Shown: positions 12,523-24,979 of the stretch, piece after piece
Layout: the number at the start of each line of letters is the position of its first letter
Numbering within the stretch: position 1 is the stretch's first letter
NCBI RefSeq assembly: GCF_001540865.1
Contig: NC_033625.1
Span: forward strand, 6,904,023 to 6,968,022
Length of the DNA stretch: 64,000 bases
From: Ananas comosus
Taxonomy: Eukaryota; Streptophyta; Magnoliopsida; Poales; Bromeliaceae
Direction of reading: 5' to 3'
Translations under genes and position numbers: made by a program
The notes under the pieces: model-generated
The model's database searches: none
What the model was told of the DNA's origin: nothing
What the model saw: the letters and a program-made list of their open reading frames with translations, nothing else

Positions 12523-13940
12523 CCAATTCCACCTTAAAAATTATTAACTAAAAACACCAAAATATTATCCTTGCTTCGTTTAGCAGCTTCTTTTTCCTAA
12601 TGTTTTTATATATATAATATAACTAGTGATGCTGTGGATAATGGGCTCCAACGACTTGTCCTGTTAACTTTTTTTTTTTTTCTTTTTTCTTTTTCTAAAT
12701 GGGTGTTTTTGACTTTTGACTCAGATAAGGTGTCACATAGTTGTAAAGACTCATTTGTACATGCTCCTTTACGTGTAACAATTGTGCCCATTAGCTTTTT
12801 ATTTTTTTATTTTTGCTTTTTTTTTCCCTCTCATTTAACATTGTCTCTTTCTAATTATGTGTCGGACTCTTGTGTGTTTTGTTGGGCTCTTTTTTGGAAA
12901 AAAAAAAGGTGATAATTAATGACAGATGTGATTTTAGGTGGGACCCGGTATCTTGGGAGTTGCCCAATGAGATGTCTCTGTCGAGGGAGGGCCCACAATG
13001 TTGGACACGTGGAAGATGGGGTTGGAAGTAGGCTCAGTGTCGTGTCAACGTGAAGGAATGTCCTCTTCATATTCGTATCAGTTATTATTTCATCTTAAAA
13101 TTATTATTCAATCTGTTGTGTTAAAACTTAATAATATTTCATCTTAAAATTTATTGCCCAGAATTTTTTAAAATTCTATGTATTGGAGATAAACGTTTGG
13201 TACGAAGGTCAATGGACGTTTATTATTGTTATTTTTATTTTTTAGGGTTCTTTACAAAATATTATTTTTTTTTATATGCCAAAAATATTATAAAGATTTG
13301 ATCTAATATAAGTTAGATGGTTCAATTAAAGCAGTTTTAAATTTCTTTAGAAACAATCACTAACAGCAATGCTTATTAAAAAATAATATACATTATTATT
13401 TATATCTGAAACAAGCGAAAAAAAATTTAAATTTGTTTTTGTTAACTTCTTTAAATTTAGATAATAATCTATGAATTAAACAAAGCTTAAGTTGGTAGTT
13501 ACGTGGAGTTGATCCTAATATTTTAAATATTTTTGTATTTTACTGAGTAACAATTTGATATTTTGTTTTTTATTTAATTTTATACAAAATAATTTAAATG
13601 ATAAAAAATAATGATAATAACAACATTGAGATGAGACGTGTCTGTTTGAGTACCATGGGAAGGGGACACGTGTCATCGTGGGAGTGAGGGGATTTCATGT
13701 TGGTGGGCGTTGGATTATGAGTGGCTCTGACGTGTTATGATGGAGAGGATAAGGCGACGTACGTGGAAATGTCAACAACTGATGTGTGCACACGTGCACG
13801 AATTTTGAGGTTGCTTTTTGGTGCCGATAGTTGTAGTTACCTAATAAAGAAGGCAAATGTTTGTTTTTTTTTAGATTTATTTTTCCCTTCATTAATAACC
13901 TCCAACTTCATCACCAGAATTTTCTTTTTCTTTTTTTTTT
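12523..13940. other. LOG downstream flank, no gene seen
   Basis: Contains the LOG 3' UTR (no clear AATAAA seen) and AT-rich spacer with homopolymer runs. Short frames at 12634-12912 and 13721-13966 are low-complexity and unsupported. Confidence 0.6.
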
Positions 13941-14659
13941 TTTTTCTAATAAGCTGGACTTGTTAAGCTGATATACAAAATTAGATTTGATGAACAAAAG
14001 CAATAAATAATACTCACGAAGAGGTGGATTAGGTTCGTTAATTAGGATGAATGTATCAATTCGACGGTTGCAATAAAAGCTTTCAGATAGCATATTCTTG
14101 TACAATCCCCATCTCTTGAGACGCAACAAGCCATAAGTATGACTGGTTCAGCTAATAACCCAGAGACTTATCTCCAACTTAATTACATTTATGTGACAAT
14201 AAACTGTACATAGTCTTGAAAAGGAACACATGAACCGACATATGCATAGTATTTTTTTGACCTCGATCGTGATCTATCATGATGGCCCAAAAGATTACCA
14301 AATAAGAATAGGATAGAAAAAGGTGCGCTTAACTTAATTTAGTGATCTCCACATTAGGTGAGACATAACTCATAAGTCAAAGCAAAGCCCATGCATATAT
14401 GCCATTGGCAGATATACACAGAAGCAATGATTTTGTTGGTAAGAAAATATCTTCAAGTTGGGGTATGTTTTTGAAATGTACATCCCATCACGAAGATAGT
14501 GAATGTGTGGTGGATGGTAGAGGGGGAGTGGAGACACTGAAAAGGACTCGTAAAAGGTCAACTTACTAATAATAACCCTTTTGCCACTTATTAGTGTATA
14601 TCCAGTTATTATATAATTAATTTATAGTTTGATAAAATTCAATTTACATAATTATATTA

Positions 14660-15036
14660 GGCTAAATTACATAAAACTTTCCTGTCAAAACCCGATTTTT
14701 CACTTTTCCTCCATGTCATTTAAAAATCTACACTTTACTCTCTTGTAAAATAAAAAATATTCACTTTGCCCCTTGCCGTCAGTAATCCGTTAGGGTTCCG
14801 TTTATAAAATATTATTATATATTTTTTTATACCAAAAATGCCCTCAGCCTTCTCTCTTGTAAGCATGGTTAGGGGCAAAATTATGAGAGGCAAAATGGTC
14901 ATTTTGTCATCACAATTCACACCGTACCTCCTGTGAACATTTTTCATTTTACAAAGAGGCAAAGTATAGGTTTTCAAATGATAGGAAAAACAATGAAAAT
15001 TTGAGTTTTGACAGAAAGGTTTTCTGTAATTTAGTC
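14660..15036. mobile_element. Mutator-type MITE, family C, 377 bp
   Basis: Ends GGCTAAATTACATAAAAC and its complement, with a longer imperfect terminal repeat that includes CACTTT and CATTT-AAAA phrases. It is flanked by the 9-bp duplication ATTATATTA (14651-14659 and 15037-15045). The paralogous segment at about 33520-33545 shows the same site uninterrupted. Related copies lie at 25944-26190 and 43464-44108. Confidence 0.88.
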
Positions 15037-15655
15037 ATTATATTATGAAAATAGTATATTTACATTACTCCAATAATAATTTCTCACCATAGTAAAATAA
15101 TTAAAGAGCTCCAAATTAAATTTTTTATTTTCTGGGACACTAGAAGAATGGAACTTTTGTATGTTCTAAATATTATTTGGGAAATTTCTTTTCCCCTTGC
15201 TAGCCCTTTCCCTTTTCTTAGGTTTTCTTTTGCATGTTTTGTCGAATGATTTTCTAAGATTGAACGAGTTTGTTTGGTTGGATTAGATGCTTGATCAGAA
15301 ATATATATAAAGATATATTAAGTGCTGCATTTTGAACAGTAGAGTTGTGATTATGACTATGTAACACAACGAGAAAGGAGTTGTGGTCCTCCCTGCTATT
15401 AGAGCATGTAAACAATTTTCCACATTTATTTACTTTTCTGCAGTAGTAAAAAAAATAACATAAAACAGAAATAACATACCATTTTTAAGCCTTAGATGGA
15501 GATGCAAACATGCCCTGACCCAAACAAGAGCCAATTGCATGGCTGAAATTCAAGAGCCCAAAAAGTGCATTGGGCCGGTTAAACTCTATCATAATTTGGC
15601 TCACATATAAATTTAAGGCCCGGTTAATTAGAGAACCTATGTAGAGCCTGATGTA

Positions 15656-16314
15656 AAGTTATAGTTAGTTAATTCGCGTTTAATTCGCGAATTATTCGCG
15701 ACTGTTTAGAATGCTGAATTAAACGCCCGCATCCGCATTTTTTGGAAAAATGTGTAAAAAAATGTGTTTTTTTCATCAATAAAAATTATCTGCGAATTAT
15801 TCGCGAATCGCGAATGATTCGTCCAAAAAAATGGCGGTCGTGGACTCGCGGCTCACGTAGTCGCCGCCATCGTCGTTCTCCTCCTCCTCCGCCGCTTTCG
15901 TTACGGAAGATCCTCGTAAAATCTCTCTGAAAAATATAATTTTCGCTGAAATTTTTTTTCCCCAAAAATTTGTTGTCCCTAAAATTTTTTTTTGAAACAA
16001 TTATTTTATAAATTTTTTTTAAAAAAAATCGAGTTTGGGACTTCGGAGCTTGTAATGGAAGGGTTTGGAGAAGAAGATGGAAAATCGGAGCGTTTGGGGA
16101 ATAGGATGACGCGCGGTCCACGAGGCCACTTCGGCCTCGTGGATCGCATGAGAGGGAGGTCTACAGTGGACCTCCCTCTCATCAATACCAACTGTAATCG
16201 TGCATTCGGAGAAAAGGAATATAAAATGGTGTGCGGTCCACGAGGCCAAAGGGGCCTCGTGGACCGCATGAGAGGGAGGTCCACGGTGGACCTCCCTTTC
16301 ATTAGCCATTAACT

Positions 16315-16357
<43 letters not shown>

Positions 16358-17727
16358 AGCTACAATACTATTAACAATANGTATAAACTCTAGTTCTATC
16401 AGGTATAAATTTACATTTTCGAAGGTTGAAAACGAAACTTCTTACTTTTGAGTTTATCATGGACCAGGGTTTCAATACAAAGTTTTTAATTCATCTTTGG
16501 GGTCACTCAGTTACCAGGTACTTTCTGGTGTTGTTTTAAAAGGAAAACGTTCTCAGCTCTTTCTAGTACTTTAACTAATCCATATTATGTTCTCAAGGAC
16601 CAGGGTTTCAATTAATTCTAATAAATAAATCGTGATACAAACCCAGAAGAAACACGTATTGTCTCTTACCTGTGTAAGTTAATTCGTGAGTCGGTGAACA
16701 CATATTTTGTTCATAGGTAATTTTCGAAGGTTGAAAAAGAAACTTCTTACTTTTTTTGAGTTTAGCATGGATGGACCCAAACATTTCTTGGTGGGCCAAT
16801 GACTAGATAGCAACCTATCGCCTTCGCCCTCTCCTTCGCCTTCGCCTTCGCCTTCTCCGCTGCTCCTCCCAAAGCTAAAGACTTCTCACTTCTTGGGCTA
16901 GAAGCTAGAAGCTAAAGACTTCTCCTCCGGAAGGCTACCGCAAGCCGCTCGCCGGCCTTCCCTTCTCCCTCTGGCGGCGTCCCCAGCTACCGTCCCGGCG
17001 TGGCGGCGTCCTCACTCTTCAATCCCGTTTGGGAAAAAAACCCTCCCCACCCCCACCCTCGCACCCTCAGCAGCGGAGCACCCTCCCCCCGCTACCAAAA
17101 CCCGGTGACGCTCCGGGTGTTCAGGCGAGTGTCAGCGTTCGTTCTCCCGGCAAAAAACCCGGCTTAATAAGCGCTTAAGGCAAAAGAAGCGCTTATTAAT
17201 AAAAACGAGTTTTTTGGCGCTTAATAAGGCTTAAAAACCGTTTTTAAGCTTTTGCCCACAAATTAAGCCGTAAAGTTTTTAAGCGCTTATTAAGCACTTA
17301 ATTGATTGATACCTACTTTGAACTGATTTTTCTCAAACTCGTCATCCGTCAGCGTCACGTTAAGTAAATGGGGGAAAATTTGAAATATTATTATATAATA
17401 TTTTATTTATAAGAAAAATATAGTTTGTTTTTTTTTTACTTAATTAGCTTAATTTTGTAGCTTTTAATTCTTATATTCTTAACAAATATGAGTATTTATG
17501 CTAATAGCATAAATCTTGAGAGAAAAAAATTTAATTTAATCGCCGAATTTTTGATCCCGAATTTTTAATTGGTGAACGTATAATATCCGTATAAATCACG
17601 TATCTGAATAATTATCGAATCCGTTTTTTAACCGTATTTTTCAATGAATTTAAAAATTAAAAGACGAATTTTATCCGAATTATACCCGTACCGAATTTTT
17701 GCCGAATCCGAATTAACTAACTATTGT
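15656..17727. mobile_element. Non-autonomous DNA transposon, hAT-like, about 2.1 kb
   Basis: The ends ATAGTTAGTTAATTCG and CGAATTAACTAACTAT are perfect inverted repeats. TGTAAA flanks both sides, and the sister duplication reads straight through here near 34165-34180. Subterminal motifs are repeated (TTCGCGAATTATTCGCGA on the left, CCGAATTTTT on the right), as in hAT elements, where transposase binds such repeats. Internal parts include a GC-rich block (16810-17160), an AATAAGCGCTTA-rich block (17165-17310) and paired palindromes. No transposase frame. The superfamily is inference. Confidence 0.7.
16111..16303. repeat. Two tandem units, each of two adjacent perfect or near-perfect palindromes
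   Basis: Unit 1 is 16111-16183 and unit 2 is 16231-16303, 120 bp apart. In unit 2 the first stem is TGCGGTCCACGAGGCC pairing with its exact complement across a 4-5-base loop. The second pairs ATGAGAGGGAGGTCCAC with GTGGACCTCCCT(T)TCAT across one base. Unit 1 has the same design with a few changes. The units lie inside the hAT-like element and are far more GC-rich than their surroundings. Confidence 0.85.
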
Positions 17728-18035
17728 AAACTAGCTCAAATATTTTCTTTTGTGTGTGTGTGTGTGTGTTTTGGATAATAAAACCTAAACATTTTCTTGG
17801 ATGGATGGCTATAATGACTTACATGAGAACTTGATAAATCTAAAAAGGTTGACTTGTGCATTAATTTCTCTTGCAACCGCAAGTTTTAAGTTTTTTCACA
17901 AAATATTGCTTGTGATCATTTCTCAAAAAAATATTGCTTGCGATCCCTCTTAGACATTGTACAATCTATAGGACAATTTAGGAGACCAAAGCAAGTAATT
18001 AAATAGTCCTTCTGCGTCAGTCTTTATATGAGAAG

Positions 18036-18780
18036 AAGATATAATAGAATATAATTACATTACAGTAGTAACAATATTTGTAAAGTGCTGAATAGGTTTT
18101 GGGCTTTGAAACAGGCGGGAAATTTGTTTGCTCGTTGTTATTATGTAAATTAATTACACGGCCCAAATGAGGGAGGGGCCTAACTCGGATCCTGATAATG
18201 TTGAGGCCCCCGAGGGTACAAATCTAATCTACGTGCACGGTGCACTGTGTTGGGAATCCGGTAATCGCCCCGGTATCGGTTTTTGTAAATCCGCAACTCG
18301 CTCCGATACAGACTGTTGTTGATCCAGTACCGATTGTTGGGATTCCGGAAGCGTCGAATCGAATTTTTACCATAAATCCGTCCCCTCAACAAAAGCTGAT
18401 ATAATCATAAAAAAGAAAAAAATCAAAACAAAAAATATACAGATAAAATAAGATTTATTAAATAAGATAAAATTACACTTGACTTCTTTTCTGTAATAGA
18501 GTAGTTACAACCCAAGCCCTTTTTTTGAATCCTTTCTATCCTTCTTTCGTCTTCTATAAACCCTCATTCTTTCATCTTCTATAAATACACAAAGAAGACA
18601 ACTCACTCTTTTTCTTTCTCACATGCACCCGTGTACTAGGTGCATGTAACTATTACTTTCTCTCTCCTGGTACGGCTTCACCCAAGAAAGCACTTTCTCT
18701 TAGGGCGTATTTGGTTACTCGGCGAAGTGAAAAAAGTCACTTTTATAAAAGTGACTTTTATAGAAGTGTCTGTTCAATTC
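18036..18780. other. Spacer with a possible LTR-like scrap and a small direct repeat
   Basis: Bases 18195-18245 (GTTGAGGC then GAGGGTACAAATCTA and GTGCAC) match 26748-26795 upstream of the I29 gene. After 18249 a sequence starting TGTTGGGAATCC resembles an LTR start, but no partner LTR was found. TTAGGGCGTATTTGGTTAC at about 18700 resembles a Tourist-type end; the other end was not located. No gene. Confidence 0.4.
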
Positions 18781-19680
18781 GATTGTTTGGTTGCTATAAA
18801 GTAAAAAATTAAAACTATAATTTTATATTTTTTTATTATTAAATTATATATAAATATGTAAAAATATAAACAAACGACTTGCAATTTAAATTAAAAATTT
18901 AAATTTAAATTAATATTTAGAATTCAAAGTTATATTTTAAATTTTAAATTTAAACTTAAATATGAGTTGAATTTATAATTAAAATTTAGGACATAAATTT
19001 AATTTATAATTTGAATTTAAAATTTAAGTTATAACTTATAAGTGAAATTAAATTTTAAAATAAAATTTCAACACAAAAATTAGAACATTTATTCAAATTT
19101 GAATTTATAATTTGAATCATATATTAATTTATTCTTTGATCTTAAATTCTGAATTCAAATATGAATTCACAATTTAAATTAATATTTAAATTAAAATTAA
19201 AATATGAGTTTAAATCACAATTCGAATCGAACATTTGAATTCATAATTTGAATTCAAATTTAGACTGAAACTCATTATTGAAGTTAAATGTAAATAACAA
19301 ATTTAAATTTGAATTTGAATTTGAATTTTAACTTGATAATTTAAATTTTAAATTAAATTTCAGTCAATAATTTGAATTTATACTTAGAATAATTTAAATT
19401 CAAATTTCAAATTGAAGTTCTTAACTAAAAAAAATTTGATTAAAATTTAAAATTTAAAATTTAAATTTAAATTCTAGAATTCAACTTTAAATAAAAATAA
19501 AATTTAAAAATTTAAATTTAAATATAAAGTCATAGATTTGAATTTAAAATTTTATGTTGAATTTTAATTCACAAATAAAATTCAAAATGTGATCATAATT
19601 TTAATTCAAATTTAAAATAAAATTGAACTTTAAAAATAAATTTAAATATTAAAGTTAAGATCAAATATAACCTCTTAACT
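18780..19680. repeat. 900-bp AT-rich block built of AAATTTGAATTT-like words
   Basis: Almost only A and T, made of short words such as AATTTAAATTTGAATTTG that occur in both orientations, so the block is self-complementary at many scales. It abuts the tandem protease array. It could be decayed transposon interior or a matrix-attachment-like region; nothing decides between these. Confidence 0.7.
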
Positions 19681-21325
19681 GCCAAGGAGAGAAAATAGTA
19701 GAAGATTCTTCTCTGTCCCCATATACTACCGATATTTTTTTGTTTCTCTCTCATGCAATTTCTCACAAAAAAATATTTTATATTTTAAAATATGATTACT
19801 ATTAATTTTAATAATATTTCTTTTTAATTTTTTGGCTTCTGTAGTGATTCAGAGAAGAAATTCAGCTGCCCAGGAGAGAATATAGTAGAATCTTCTATAT
19901 GTCACACACCTTTACCTCTCTCTCCTAGCACAGACAAATATGCAGGATATTCAGTGTCGTTATGATATGAGTTCAACAATTTAATATTAATATTTTAAAA
20001 TTAAAATCTAAGTATATTAATAAAGGCATGTTTGGTTGGCAAAAAGTGAAGCACCAAAAGTAACCATCTTTAATCCTATCAATAGTAAACGAGCTATGTT
20101 GAAAAGTAACCATCTTTAATCCTATCAATAGTTGACATTTTGAAAAGTAACCATCTTTAATCCTATCAATAGTAAACGAGCTATGTTGCTACCGATTACA
20201 AATATTATTATATTACAAATATTTTATTAATTCAACTAGTATAATAATGTTTAACTTTTTTATAACTCAAGAGAGAAATTTTTAGTAAGTTTATTATATC
20301 TATCTAGTTACGTCGATTTTTTAGACTTTGAAAAGTCTATATGAAGTTTCTAGCTTTTAGAGGATACTTTTGAAATACTCATCACTCTCTCTCCCATTTT
20401 CTTTCCCATTACTCTGTCTCTCACGCCCCAAGCCGTTAGGCTTCTAATCGCTCCTCTCTCTATTCCTCCCTCACACATATAGGGTGTTCAATGTAATTAT
20501 AATACAAGTTCAACAATTTAATATTAATATTTTAAAATTAAAATCTAAGTATATTGATAAGATTTTCACTATTATGAAGAATCTACATATAAAAAATTAA
20601 TAAAATATCAAAATATATTATATAGCCATTAGATAATCTAAAAAAATAATAATGTATAAATAATAACTATCCAATCCAAAAAAAAGTTTGTATTTAATAT
20701 TTTTAATTTTTTAAGATGTAAGCATTTTATCTACTGTAGAATATATCTACCAAAACAAATTACAAAAGCACGGTATATAAAATTTATAGTTTTACACGAT
20801 GGACGGGTTATAATTTTTGCTATTCAATTTTACGTATAATATTTTGAATGCACTTTTATTAAAGGCATGTTTGGTTGGCAAAAAATGAAGCACCAAAAGT
20901 GACATTTTGAAAAGTAACCCGCTTTAATCCTATCAATAGTAAACGAGCTATGTAGCTACCGATTACAAATATTATTATATTACAAACATTATTATATTAA
21001 TACTACAAACATAATTATATTACAAATATTTTATTAATTCAACTAGTGTAATAATGTTTAACTTTCTTATAACTCAAGAAAGAATTTTTTAGTGAATTTA
21101 TTGTATTTATCCAGTTACGCCGATTTTTAAGGCTTTGAAAGAGTCTATATGAAGTTTCTAGCTTTTGTCTGCCACATCAGCTATGAAGTATTCATCAATA
21201 ATTAAAATTCCTATTATCCTATTAGTTATAATATTTTTAAAATTTTAAATTATTTTTTTATTGTAATGTGATTTATGGCTGAAGTGAAATTTTTTTAATT
21301 TTTAATACCATATTTTTGACTCCAC

Positions 21326-21902
<577 letters not shown>

Positions 21903-22774
21903 TTTTGATGATATGTGATTCGATGAGTACTTGCTTAGACTCTTATACTCAGATCCCATGACATACTTAGATTGTTTATTCCAGACATTGTATGGTTGCT
22001 TGTTATTCGGCTAAATTTTAAAGCATCCGAACTTTACTTTTTAATTGGTTTATTATTTTCTTTTTCCGTTTTCAAATTTTATTACTTCTGATTGGATTAG
22101 GAATCAGGTTACTGTTTCTGAGTTTCATTAGCCTTGGGGTGAAAACGCGACGTCCATTCATCACTGAATCCTGTTGAATTCTTGAAATTCTAAAAATGAA
22201 AACAAGAGTTTTCCAAGTTGCGGAATAAATGAGTAATATAGATAGAAAAAACAGCAAGTCAAGGCTACATTTCTTGTTTCTCTCTCACGCAGGCTTTCTA
22301 CATTTTCTCATCCAAAAATATTTTATATTTTAAAATATAATTACTCTTTTTATTTTAGTTCTTAATTATTATTAATTTTAATCATTATTTTTTTGGTTTT
22401 TTTGGCGTTTGTAGTGAAGCACCAAAAGTGATATTTCGAAAAGTAAACCAGCTTGAATCCTATCAATAGTAAACGACCTATGTTGCTACCGATTACAAAT
22501 ATTATTATATTACAAACATTATTATATTAGTATTATAAATATTATCATATTACAAATATTGTTATATTAATATTACAAACATAATTATATTACAAATATT
22601 TTATTAATTCAACTAATGTAATAGTGTTTAACTTTCTTATAATTCAAAAAAGAAATTTTTAGTAAGTTTATTGTATTTATCTAGTTACGTCGATTTTTTA
22701 GGCTTTGAAAAAGTCTATATGAAGTTTTATTTTGTATTTTACATTTTTTTATTTTGTATTTTAAATTTACTCAG

Positions 22775-23530
22775 CGCATTGCTGGGCTTTCGCAGCTGTT
22801 GGTGCAATAGAAGGGATGCACCAGATAATAACAAGGCAGCTGGTCGATCTTTCAGTCCAGTCAAGATCTTTTAGTACAGCAAGTTGTTGACTGCTCCGCC
22901 ACACGCGACAGACGAGGAGCATTCAAATATATATACATAGAAATGGAGGCATTGCAGCAGCGTCGACATATCCTTATGTCGGAAAACGCGGGCAATGTGA
23001 TACAAGAAGAGCTGCGAGGACTGCAGCATCAATTGATGGGTACACAGTTTTACGGTTGAGTAAAGAGTCTATCCTTATGCGAAAGGTGGCAAAGGAACCT
23101 GTTTCCTGCAGCTTAGCATGTACACCAGAATTTCATGCATATGCTGGTGGTGTCCTTAAGGCTTATGCCCCAAAGAAGCCGGATCATGCTGTTCTGGTTG
23201 TTGGATACGATACCGACAAAGATGAGGGCGATTATTGGATAATCAAGAATTCATAGGGCACAGGCTGGGGGGGGGCGAGAATGGACATGCACGCATTCAA
23301 CATGGCGTCCCATTCACCAGAGTTCCATTTGGTCTTACTAAACTAATAATATTTTCATTTACGGTATGTCTATTAATTTGTTGTTAAATTATTTTTGAGT
23401 TTTTAAAATTTTTTATATGCTATTTCATATCTAATATGGATTATATTTGTAGGAGGCCGAGTTGGGAGACGGTCTGCACTACGTCGACAGGGAGTCAAAG
23501 AAGAGGAGGCGTGATTTTGATGATATGTGA
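22775..23530 (+). pseudogene. C1A (papain-like) cysteine protease pseudogene, copy 2
   Basis: More complete than copy 1. After an acceptor-like TTTACTCAG, it opens with the active-site motif CWAFAAVGAIEGMHQI (catalytic Cys codon 22780-22782), then QLVDLSVQ and QQVVDCSATRDRRGA. It continues GGIAAASTYPYVGKRGQCD, EFHAYAGGVLKAYAPKKPDH (catalytic His) and [21 protein letters not shown] (catalytic Asn). Three lesions are visible: a 19-bp tandem duplication just before QQVVDC, a further frame change before GGIAAAS, and TAG replacing the Trp codon after KNS. A run of nine G follows, then [14 protein letters not shown] in frame. A terminal exon remnant is at 23453-23530. There is no prodomain. All three catalytic residues are still encoded, so inactivation may be recent. 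Confidence 0.88.
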
Positions 23531-24260
23531 TTCGATGAGTACTTGCTTAGACTCTTATACTCAGATCCATAACATACTTAGATTGTTTATTCCAGACATT
23601 TATTGGTTACTTATTATTTGGCTAAATTTTAAAGCATCCGAACTTTACTTTTTAATTAGTTTATTATTTTCTTTTTCCGCTTTCGAATTTTATTACTTCT
23701 GATTGGATTAGGAATCAGGTTACTTCTGATTGGATTAGGAATCAGGTTAGTGTTTCTGAGTTTCATTAGCCTTAGGATGAAAACGCGACGTCTATTCATC
23801 ACTGAATCGAATAAATCAGTAATATAGATAGAAAAAACAGCAAGTCAAGGCTACATTTCCTGTTTCTCTCACGCAGGTTTTCTACATTTTCTCATCCAAA
23901 AATATTTTATATTTTAAAATATAATTACTCTTTTTATTTTAGTTCTTAATTATTATTAATTTTAATCATATATTTTTTTGGTTTTTTTGCGTCTGCACTG
24001 AAGCACCAAAAGTGAAATTTCGAAAAATAAACCAGCTTGATTCCTTGCTACCGATTACAAATATTATTATATTACAAACATTATTATATTAATATTACAA
24101 CATAATTATATTACAAATATTTTATTAATTCAACTAGTGTAATAGTGTTTAATTTTCTTATAATTCAAGAAAGAAATTTTTAGTAAGTTTATTGTATTTA
24201 TCTAGTTACATTGATTTTTTAGGCTTTGAAAAAGTCTATACGAAGTTTCTAGCTTTTGGA

Positions 24261-24887
24261 GGGACTCTCTCTACCATCTTCTTTCCCATTACTCTCCCTC
24301 ACGCCGCAAGTCGTTACGATTCGCTCCCATCTGCCTCCCTTTCTCTCCCTTCCCATTCCTCTCCTCCTCACGCCCCAAGCCTTTCTCTCCCTCCTCCCCA
24401 ACCCACCCGCAGTTCCCTTACCACCTCCGCCCCTTCTAGCTAGCTAGCTACGACCCCTCCTCCCACTCATGGCGCCTCCTCTGCTTCTCTCTCCCCATCA
24501 CTACCACCGGTAGCGCCTCCCTCCTCGTCCACAACCCGCTCTTCGACTCCACCCGGCCCAACCCGCGCTCTCTCTTCCTACTCTCTCTCTCACTCACGCA
24601 CCATTTCCTGCTCCTCCTCTCACGCAGTTTCTTTTCTGCATTTTTCTCATCAAATATTTTATATTTTAAAATATAATTATTTTTTTTAATTTTAATCATG
24701 TTTTTGTTTTTTTGGTTTTTAGTTTCTGCAGTGATTCCTCTCTTCAGCTTCCTCTCTCTCTCACGCACCATTTCCTGCTCCTTCTCTCATGTAAGTTTTC
24801 TTTTCTGCATTTCTTCTTCGGATATTTTATATTTTAAGATATACTTATTTTATTTTATGTTTTTTTTTGGGTTTTTTTAGCTTCTGC
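24261..24887. other. Pyrimidine-rich stretch at the end of the array
   Basis: C/T-rich sequence (24261-24610) followed by two copies of the ATATTTTATATTTTAAAATA module. Open frames on both strands here are low-complexity and not credible as genes. Confidence 0.5.
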
Positions 24888-24979
24888 AGTGATTCCGACG
24901 AGCTGCGCAAGCAATAATATGGAACCTTCCGCAGTGATTCCGACGAGCTGCGCAGGCGATAATATGGAACCTTCCGTAT
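24888..24979 (+). repeat. Tandem 46-bp duplication that could be an exon
   Basis: GCAGTGATTCCGACGAGCTG and what follows is repeated directly, with two base changes. One frame stays open across both copies, reading AVIPTSCASNNMEPS then AVIPTSCAGDNMEPS. It is preceded by CTTCTGCAG and followed by GTATGTG, which resemble an acceptor and a donor. No family is recognised. Confidence 0.45.

Larger units (their letters stand above)
13941..18035. repeat. Segmental duplication, copy 1 (partner at 31965-35860)
   Basis: Both copies begin at TCTAATAAGCTGGACTT and share long stretches in the same order: GCAATAAAAGCTTTC, ATGATGGCCCAAAAGATTAC, GAAGCAATGATTTTGTTGG, the AGAGCATGTAAAC block, TGGGCCGGTTAA, and finally GATAAATCTAAAAAGG. 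Copy 1 contains the 377-bp MITE at 14660 and the 2.1-kb element at 15656, which copy 2 lacks. No conserved reading frame is visible in the shared part, so its origin is unknown. Confidence 0.8.

Noticed and set aside
16006..16312. Overlapping frames of about 100 aa on both strands
   Set aside because: They come from the palindromic units, which read open in several frames on both strands.
13941..18035. Helitron identity for the duplicated segment (starts TC, copy 2 ends near CTAG)
   Set aside because: No hairpin lies before the supposed 3' end and copy 1 does not share the CTAG.
18180..18392. Arg/Tyr-rich 70-aa frame on the minus strand
   Set aside because: No domain, no start context, and it lies in a probable LTR-like scrap.
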